A stretch of 35,843 bases of DNA, from contig WLWV01000006.1 in assembly GCA_012103395.1 (NCBI GenBank), forward strand, positions 1 to 35,843, read 5' to 3'. Made by a program: the position numbers and the translations under genes. Numbering within the stretch: position 1 is the stretch's first letter; every line of letters starts with the position of its first letter. Origin of the DNA: Gammaproteobacteria bacterium. Lineage in GTDB: Bacteria > Pseudomonadota > Gammaproteobacteria > Arenicellales > Poriferihabitantaceae. This document shows, one piece after another, positions 30,177 through 35,843 of this stretch. The notes below the pieces were generated by a model. That model searched no databases. It saw only the letters and a program-made list of their open reading frames with translations, and was not told where the DNA came from.

Positions 30177-30758
30177 TTAGGTTTGGCTCTCGACTTTTGC
30201 TTTTGCCGAGCTAATGATCTCCAAGATTCGCCGCTTATCTTTTGTCAACTCCTCGTCACTTAGCCCCTGAACTTCGTGGGGAAAAACCAACCATTGGTCT
30301 GTGGTGTGCAAATAGAAATCTGGCTCCCGGTCTGTCGCATTGTTGCCGGGCTTAAACCACGGGGTCGCCACTTTAATCTCGTGGGGGGTATTACGTCGAG
30401 TGCGATTTGTGAGCTGCTCTATCACCGCTTTGATACTTCGGCCTGAGTCATAGACATCATCAACGATTAGCAACGAATCTTCTGCATTCAAATTACGTAC
30501 CAAGTAACCTAGCCCATGAACCCTCACTTTTTTCGACGCTTTTCCGATTGATTTATACAACGAGGTTCGCAAGCTAATATGATCCGTTTCAATACCGCAG
30601 TATTCCAGCATTTCCTGGACAGCAATCCCGACCGGCGCACCGCCTCGCCAAATCCCCACAATAAAGTTAGGCCGAAAACCACTTTCAATGACTTGGGCGC
30701 CCAAAGCAAATGAATCTTCCAATAGATCTTGAGCAGAAATAAAGTGTTTTTCGGTCAT
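30177..30758 (-). CDS. Phosphoribosyltransferase (hypoxanthine phosphoribosyltransferase-like)
   Basis: FIVGIWRGGAPVGIAVQEML, SLLIVDDVYDSGRSIKAVIEQL (PRPP motif); start MTEKHFISAQDLL at 30758. Confidence 0.87.
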   Translation of the reverse strand: MTEKHFISAQDLLEDSFALGAQVIESGFRPNFIVGIWRGGAPVGIAVQEMLEYCGIETDHISLRTSLYKSIGKASKKVRVHGLGYLVRNLNAEDSLLIVDDVYDSGRSIKAVIEQLTNRTRRNTPHEIKVATPWFKPGNNATDREPDFYLHTTDQWLVFPHEVQGLSDEELTKDKRRILEIISSAKAKVESQT

Positions 30759-30977
30759 GGTATCGTATCCGGTTAGTCGCCCAAGCGCACAGTCTAATTC
30801 GAGGAGGTCGGATTCTACCGTATTTCTAATCGACATTTTTACCCATCCGGGCATGATAGCCAGTTCAAGCACCGATGGAGAATTAACTTTCGATACTAAA
30901 GCACTTTTTTCTCTTTTTGCAGCGCTTTCTATTACCTAGTTCACCGTGTCCATTTCTTTATTTGTAATTCCGGACCA

Positions 30978-31069
30978 TCTGTAGCAAAGAACACAAATTA
31001 CCAAAAGATCGCTAACGATCAACCATGGTTAACCTCACCAAGTTGGGGAAAGGTTCGATTTGCTACAGA
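30978..31069. repeat. 92-bp element with perfect 11-bp terminal inverted repeats and nested palindromes
   Basis: TCTGTAGCAAA (30978-30988) and TTTGCTACAGA (31059-31069); inside: GATCG-CTAA-CGATC (31007-31020), AACCATGGTT (31021-31030), GGTTAACC (31027-31034). Confidence 0.6.
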
Positions 31070-31092
31070 GTCGAAGACGCATATCCCTATTT

Positions 31093-31680
31093 TTATCCCA
31101 CCTCCTTAGCAACATAGCTAATCAAGTTGTCCACATTGATGTGGAAGTCATTGAAGACCACTGTTTGATCCGGGGCAATAACAATAATCCAAGGCGTTCC
31201 GCCAGTTCGATACTTCATCATTGTCTGAGGCCGATGGTTACCATCCGGGTCTCCCGCATCGTGCCCCATCGATATGGGTAAGTCATACCGTAGCTGTAAA
31301 TCCCTCACGGCTTGCTGGGTGTTACTTCTAAATCCTTCAAATACCGTTTGAATTCCCGCAATGGAGACATCCGGATGGTCAGCAAATGCATCAGAGAATT
31401 TCTTCAGCGCAGGAAAACCGCTGGAATGACAACCAGGACACCAATTTTGAAAACATTTGAGGAACACCCATTTCCCTTTTTGCTCACTAACCGAATATTG
31501 AGTAGGCTCACCGTTTTTATCAATCCAATAGTCCAAGCTAATTTCCGGTGCCACTTGGCCCAAAATACCGTATCGGTTTTGATCTTGCGCCTGCGCTTGT
31601 TGCGAACTCAAGGTATAAGCGAGAGTTGAACTCATCGCAGCAGAAAAAGAAAGAAATTGCCTTCGAGTGAAAGTTGTCAT
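31093..31680 (-). CDS. TAT-exported redoxin/TlpA-like thioredoxin-fold protein
   Basis: Twin-arginine signal TRRQFLSFSAAMSS; thioredoxin-like motif FLKCFQNWCPGCHSSGFPALKKF. Confidence 0.85.
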   Translation of the reverse strand: MTTFTRRQFLSFSAAMSSTLAYTLSSQQAQAQDQNRYGILGQVAPEISLDYWIDKNGEPTQYSVSEQKGKWVFLKCFQNWCPGCHSSGFPALKKFSDAFADHPDVSIAGIQTVFEGFRSNTQQAVRDLQLRYDLPISMGHDAGDPDGNHRPQTMMKYRTGGTPWIIVIAPDQTVVFNDFHINVDNLISYVAKEVG

Positions 31681-32031
31681 AGGTACTCATCAAATAGTCA
31701 TCATGAAAAGTAGGTATTCATCAGAAACCTGTCTATCGATCAGTCCGCTTAGTCAAGCACAAAAACCGTTTTCGAGAACACCATCCTTATCTTCAGGTCC
31801 TTATCGTCAGGTTTATCGAAGACAACAAAAGAAGGGGGTTAACAACGAAATCACTGCTCGCCAAAACGAGGCTACTGCCTACAGCGCGAAATACCGATCA
31901 CGAAGATTGAGACACCCTCACCGGTCATTAGTTTAATTTCACAAACTGGTTTTTCAGTCTTCACTTTATCAAGTTTGCATCGCCCCATGGACTTCACGCT
32001 ATGGGGAAAAAGGGTTCATAAGTAGTTTTAA

Positions 32032-32099
32032 CAAAAAATATTTTGCTAAAATTGTTGACAATGTTTTTTTTGTCAATATACTTGGCAAAAAATATTTTG
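32032..32099 (+). promoter_or_regulatory. Candidate sigma70-type promoter with flanking operator-like repeats upstream of the ATPase pair
   Basis: TTGACA (32055-32060) - 16 bp - TATACT (32077-32082); identical dyads CAAAAAATATTTTG at 32032-32045 and 32086-32099; TTGACAA-N8-TTGTCAA dyad at 32055-32076. Confidence 0.65.
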
Positions 32100-32111
32100 T
32101 GAGAACCAGAA

Positions 32112-33326
32112 GTGTCAGATAACACACTACGATCAACAATCGGACCGCCAGCAGAAGGCACAAAGCGTTTCTTAAAGCGCCCGAATGTTATTAGAAAAAT
32201 ACGCAGAAAGCTTAAAGACGGTAACCACCTTTTGTTATCTGCGCCTAGAAGAATAGGGAAGACGTCGCTTCTAAAATTTCTACTAAACAATCCACAGGAA
32301 GACCAGATTGTTAAATATATGATTGTCCAAAGCGTGTCTTCGCAAAACGAATTTTTTAAACAGCTTCTCAATGAGCTGATCAACGATGAGCAAATCTACT
32401 CGGGTCTGGAACGGTTTATAAATCATGCGTCGAAATCTCTTAAAGGATATATCAGTCGAGTAAAGAGAATTGAACTGACAGGCAGCGTAGTATTCAGTGA
32501 TGATGAGCAGATTAACTACTACGAATCGGTAAACGACATTCTTAATGCACTTGATGACGAAGGTAAGAACATCATCATACTAGTCGATGAGTTTCCAGAC
32601 GCGCTAACCAATATCTACGAAAACGACCCTAGAGAAGGGATACAGTTTCTTCAGCGGCATCGAGAAATGCGTGATCTTCATAACCAATCCAGAATTCAAT
32701 TTGTTTACACGGGATCCACGGGCCTGAAACACGTGGTCCAAAAAATCGGGGATATTGACCTGCCGAATAATCTACAAGAAGTGTATGTGCCACCCCTTGA
32801 CCACGAGGAAGCGCATCAGCTGGTCAGGAGCTTGACCCGAGGAAAGCAAGAAGACATTGCCAGCTTTGATATTCAACCAACGGTAGTGGATTACCTGCTA
32901 GAGCGGATCACCTGGAAACTACCGTATTACATACAAATTATTGTCGAGAAACTGTTTGACGAGTTTGAAACAGAACCGCACCCAATAGGAAAGGAAGAGG
33001 TCGATTATGCGCTAGCAGCATTGGTTCGCTCTGGATCTGAGTATGCTGACTATTTCCAGCACTGGAAGAGTCGTTTAGCCAAAGCATTTAAAGGCAATGA
33101 TTATAGGCTAGCGATCGACATCCTTAACCTGACCGCTAGGAATGGCGAGATCAGTTATCCCGCGTACTTTAACCTAGAACAAAAACATAAAATTGCCGAT
33201 AAAAACTATGTACTGAATGTCCTGCGATACGATGGTTACCTCGCCCCCCAGGATGACAACGAAAAGCTGTTTGGGTTTAATTCAATTCTATTAAGGGAGT
33301 GGTGGTCTATCAATGTCCTCAGCTAA
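32112..33326 (+). CDS. P-loop (AAA/STAND-like) ATPase with C-terminal winged-helix-like region
   Basis: Walker A LLLSAPRRIGKTSLLK, Walker B NIIILVDEFPDAL; C-terminal NYVLNVLRYDGYLAPQDDNEKLFGFNSILLREWW; GTG start. Confidence 0.87.
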   Translation: MSDNTLRSTIGPPAEGTKRFLKRPNVIRKIRRKLKDGNHLLLSAPRRIGKTSLLKFLLNNPQEDQIVKYMIVQSVSSQNEFFKQLLNELINDEQIYSGLERFINHASKSLKGYISRVKRIELTGSVVFSDDEQINYYESVNDILNALDDEGKNIIILVDEFPDALTNIYENDPREGIQFLQRHREMRDLHNQSRIQFVYTGSTGLKHVVQKIGDIDLPNNLQEVYVPPLDHEEAHQLVRSLTRGKQEDIASFDIQPTVVDYLLERITWKLPYYIQIIVEKLFDEFETEPHPIGKEEVDYALAALVRSGSEYADYFQHWKSRLAKAFKGNDYRLAIDILNLTARNGEISYPAYFNLEQKHKIADKNYVLNVLRYDGYLAPQDDNEKLFGFNSILLREWWSINVLS

Positions 33327-35532
33327 ACTAAGTTCCATTTACAACCCTGATAATCAGAGCCAAGACGAACTCATTTCCGGTTTCGTCATTCGCACAAAAG
33401 AGTTCAACAAAATACGTCGAGATATTCTGGAATGTGATCTTGAAGACAGTCCTCAGCACTATCTGGTCGAAGGACAACGAGGCATGGGTAAAACCTCCTT
33501 GTTGTTACGCATCCAATATGAGCTAGAAGCGAACACCGAAGCTGATCACTTACTCCCCATCCGATTACCCGAAGAACAGTACAGCATCTTCGACTTATGT
33601 CGCCTCTGGGAGCACATCGCCGAATACTTGGACGATCATCCCGATTTCGAAAATACCAGTCAACACTTGGACGAAATCTCAGGCGACCCAGATTATGCGT
33701 CAATCTGCTTCGATGCTTTACACAAAGTACTCATAAAAAACAACACCCGCTTAGTTCTTCTATTGGACAATTTCGGTGTGATGCTGCAGAAGCTCACAGA
33801 CATTGATCAAAAAAGACTAAGGGATATTTTTCATACAACCCGGCATATCCAGCTCATCGCCGCCACAGCGCATTCATTGGAAGCGAGTTATAAATATGAT
33901 CAGCCCTTTTATGAGTTTTTCAAAATTGAACGATTGGAAGGACTTACCGAGCCGGAAACGATACGTTTGCTAACCGCTTTGGATAGAGCCCAAAACGATA
34001 AAAACACCATTAATGTCGCGGTAGCGCAAGATCCAGAGCGGATTGAAACACTTCGCCGGCTTACCGGCGGCGTTCCCAGAACCATGCTTTTACTCTATGA
34101 AATTCTAATCGACGACACCGGAAATGTATTCGACGATCTTGAGTTTGTTTTGGACAAAGTGACTCCCTTATACAAACACCGAATGGACGATTTACCCACC
34201 CAACAACAGGCCATCGTTGATGCCATCGCCCTAAACTGGGACGGCATCACCAGCAAAGAGATTAGTCAAAAACTCAAAGGCCGAGGAATGGACAGCAAAA
34301 AGGCCTCCTCCCAGCTAAAGTTTCTAGCGAAGTCCGGCTTAGTAATCGCCAAACCCATCAACAAAAAAGACAATATCTACTTTCTCCAAGAACGGTTTTT
34401 TAATATTTGGTATTTGATGCGCTACGGGCGTAAAAAAAACAGAACCCAGGTTCACTGGCTAACCCGATTTTTAGAAGAGTGGTGTACTCCCGAAGACGTC
34501 AAACAGAAGATCAGAAACCACATTAAGCTGGCACGTCGTAACGAAATTCACGAAAGAGGCGGATACTACATGGCTGAAGCCCTAAGTCAGATCACAGAAG
34601 ATCACGGCTTAAGAATCGAATTGATTAAGGAAACCAAATCCCATTTAGAAAAAATCAAATCTCCTTTCGCAAACCATTTGGAGCTGGATACGTCCTCATC
34701 ATTTTCCGAAATTGCTCGTTTGCTTAACGAAGACAATACGACCTCCGCTAAAGCCCTTATTGATGCATTAAGCCATGATTGCGCCCAACCGGAGATAGAC
34801 ATGCTGACAGCATCCTATTATTTTGCTGAGGGGGAAATAGGGGAGAGTATTAAGCATTTCCATAAAGCAGCGGAGAAAGGGCATACTGGTGCGATGTATA
34901 ACTTGGGATACCTATATGACGAAGAGCTAAAGGATTACGATAAAGCCAAGCATTACTATGAGTTAGCAGTTGACAAAGGGCATACTGGTGCGATGTATAA
35001 CTTGGGATGCCTATATGACGAAGAGCTAAAGGATTACGATAAAGCCAAGCATTACTATGAGTTAGCAGTTGACAAAGGGCATACTAGTGCGATGTATAGC
35101 CTGGGATATCTTTATTATCGACAGGCCATCCAACGCACGTTGGCATTGGAATTGGCGGAGAAAATTGAGGCAGAAGATGCGCTAGACGAAAGCCTGCATA
35201 CGATCGCAAGTGTGTTCTTATGGAACGATGATTTTGACAGAAGTTTAAAACATATTAGACAATGGTTGAGCCTTAACTTGGTTGATCAGCACTTAGACGG
35301 TGCCATCGACTACTTTCTGTTGTTATTGGCAAAAGACCAAACTCATTCCTGTTCACAACTTTTTCAAGAACACCCTGAATTGAAGGATAAGCTAAGACCG
35401 GTTTATTTTTCCTTGATGTATTTAATGCGGGATACCTTCCCAAAAGAGTATCTAAAAGCAGGGGCAGAATTGGATCAAACCATTGACGAAATTCTACGCA
35501 AGATTGATGAGATGAAAATCAGATACAATTAA
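33313..35532 (+). CDS. P-loop (STAND-like) ATPase with winged-helix region and Sel1/TPR-like repeats
   Basis: Walker A YLVEGQRGMGKTSLLLR, Walker B LVLLLDNFGVML; winged-helix-like GITSKEISQKLKGRG...FLAKSGLVIAKPINKKDNIYFLQERFFNIWYLMRYGR; 33-aa repeats KGHTGAMYNLGYLYDEELKDYDKAKHYYELAVD. Confidence 0.87.
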   Translation: MSSAKLSSIYNPDNQSQDELISGFVIRTKEFNKIRRDILECDLEDSPQHYLVEGQRGMGKTSLLLRIQYELEANTEADHLLPIRLPEEQYSIFDLCRLWEHIAEYLDDHPDFENTSQHLDEISGDPDYASICFDALHKVLIKNNTRLVLLLDNFGVMLQKLTDIDQKRLRDIFHTTRHIQLIAATAHSLEASYKYDQPFYEFFKIERLEGLTEPETIRLLTALDRAQNDKNTINVAVAQDPERIETLRRLTGGVPRTMLLLYEILIDDTGNVFDDLEFVLDKVTPLYKHRMDDLPTQQQAIVDAIALNWDGITSKEISQKLKGRGMDSKKASSQLKFLAKSGLVIAKPINKKDNIYFLQERFFNIWYLMRYGRKKNRTQVHWLTRFLEEWCTPEDVKQKIRNHIKLARRNEIHERGGYYMAEALSQITEDHGLRIELIKETKSHLEKIKSPFANHLELDTSSSFSEIARLLNEDNTTSAKALIDALSHDCAQPEIDMLTASYYFAEGEIGESIKHFHKAAEKGHTGAMYNLGYLYDEELKDYDKAKHYYELAVDKGHTGAMYNLGCLYDEELKDYDKAKHYYELAVDKGHTSAMYSLGYLYYRQAIQRTLALELAEKIEAEDALDESLHTIASVFLWNDDFDRSLKHIRQWLSLNLVDQHLDGAIDYFLLLLAKDQTHSCSQLFQEHPELKDKLRPVYFSLMYLMRDTFPKEYLKAGAELDQTIDEILRKIDEMKIRYN
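34881..35118 (+). repeat. Tandem 99-bp in-frame repeats encoding Sel1/TPR-like units
   Basis: Copy 1 (34881-34979) and copy 2 (34980-35078) differ at one base by direct reading (ggatacc versus ggatgcc); a diverged partial third copy starts at 35079. Confidence 0.92.
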
Positions 35533-35747
35533 TGCGGTAATCTTGTGAGAGATGTAAGTCACTCGACCCGCTGCTATTTAGTAGTCATTAATGAGCAGCA
35601 AGGCCAACCGGCAATCCAAGTGGGGAGATTCGATACAACAAGCGTTGGTCCCGTTCATTTGTCGCGGCTTGGGTCGCGGCGCCAAAATGCATGGTTGAGG
35701 TGTTGTCCCATAATTATGTAGAAGTTTAGACCAAATCTGACACCGTA

Positions 35748-35782
35748 TTAAATCAATCCGAGCGAAGCGAGGGTTGATTTAA
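35748..35782. repeat. Hairpin-forming inverted repeat
   Basis: TTAAATCAA (35748-35756) and TTGATTTAA (35774-35782) are perfect reverse complements. Confidence 0.7.
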
Positions 35783-35783
35783 T

Positions 35784-35843
35784 GAGAGTTACCCGTTTTG
35801 ATGTAGTTACCAAACAATATCAAAACACAACGAGGTAACTCTC
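35784..35843. repeat. 60-bp imperfect palindrome at the window edge
   Basis: GAGAGTTACC (35784-35793) versus GGTAACTCTC (35834-35843), inner TTTTGAT (35796-35802) versus ATCAAAA (35819-35825). Confidence 0.75.

Noticed and set aside
30978-31069. Possible tRNA gene (paired ends and a GGTTCGATT T-loop-like string)
   Set aside because: The T-stem does not pair, the terminal stem is 11 bp rather than 7, and no anticodon arm fits.
31667-31936. 89-aa ORF upstream of the ATPase pair
   Set aside because: Low-complexity, overlaps the 5' end of the redoxin gene on the opposite strand, no family resemblance.
31983-32006. CCCCAT...ATGGGG hairpin as a terminator
   Set aside because: Not followed by a T-run in either direction; short stem with a 12-nt loop.
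33404-33703. 99-aa minus-strand ORF inside the second ATPase
   Set aside because: Antisense to the Walker A-bearing reading frame, no recognisable domain.
34881-35118. Direct repeats resembling a CRISPR-like or satellite array
   Set aside because: The 99-bp units are contiguous, in frame and encode Sel1/TPR-like repeats; there are no spacers.

Overview
The window is a ~35.8 kb chromosomal segment that looks gammaproteobacterial. Most of it is ordinary housekeeping and metabolic genes: LysE and EamA exporters, TrhO, an FAH-family hydrolase, a histone-deacetylase-like hydrolase, TauD/TfdA and PhyH dioxygenases, SthA, HlyU, a quinone oxidoreductase, SfsA, an Omp85-type barrel, MlaA, ApaH, an M18 aminopeptidase, Rep helicase, a phosphoribosyltransferase and a TAT-exported redoxin. 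Two accessory loci stand out. (1) 22.3-27.8 kb (minus strand) is a compact corrinoid one-carbon locus: a B12-binding protein, DUF1638, a PF13769-type small protein, a methyl-THF:corrinoid methyltransferase-like protein, a GFA protein and a ferredoxin/ASKHA corrinoid reactivator. No substrate-specific MttB-like methyltransferase is present in the window, and two of the proteins share Arg/Gly-rich C-terminal tails. (2) 32.0-35.5 kb (plus strand) is a translationally coupled pair of P-loop ATPases with winged-helix-like C-terminal parts. The second carries nearly identical 99-bp (33-aa) Sel1/TPR repeats. The pair is preceded by a near-consensus sigma70-type promoter bracketed by two identical AT-rich dyads and followed by hairpin-rich repeat DNA. 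This pair is the best candidate for an undescribed (possibly defence or sensing) system. All family assignments are from motif recognition by eye; no searches were run.
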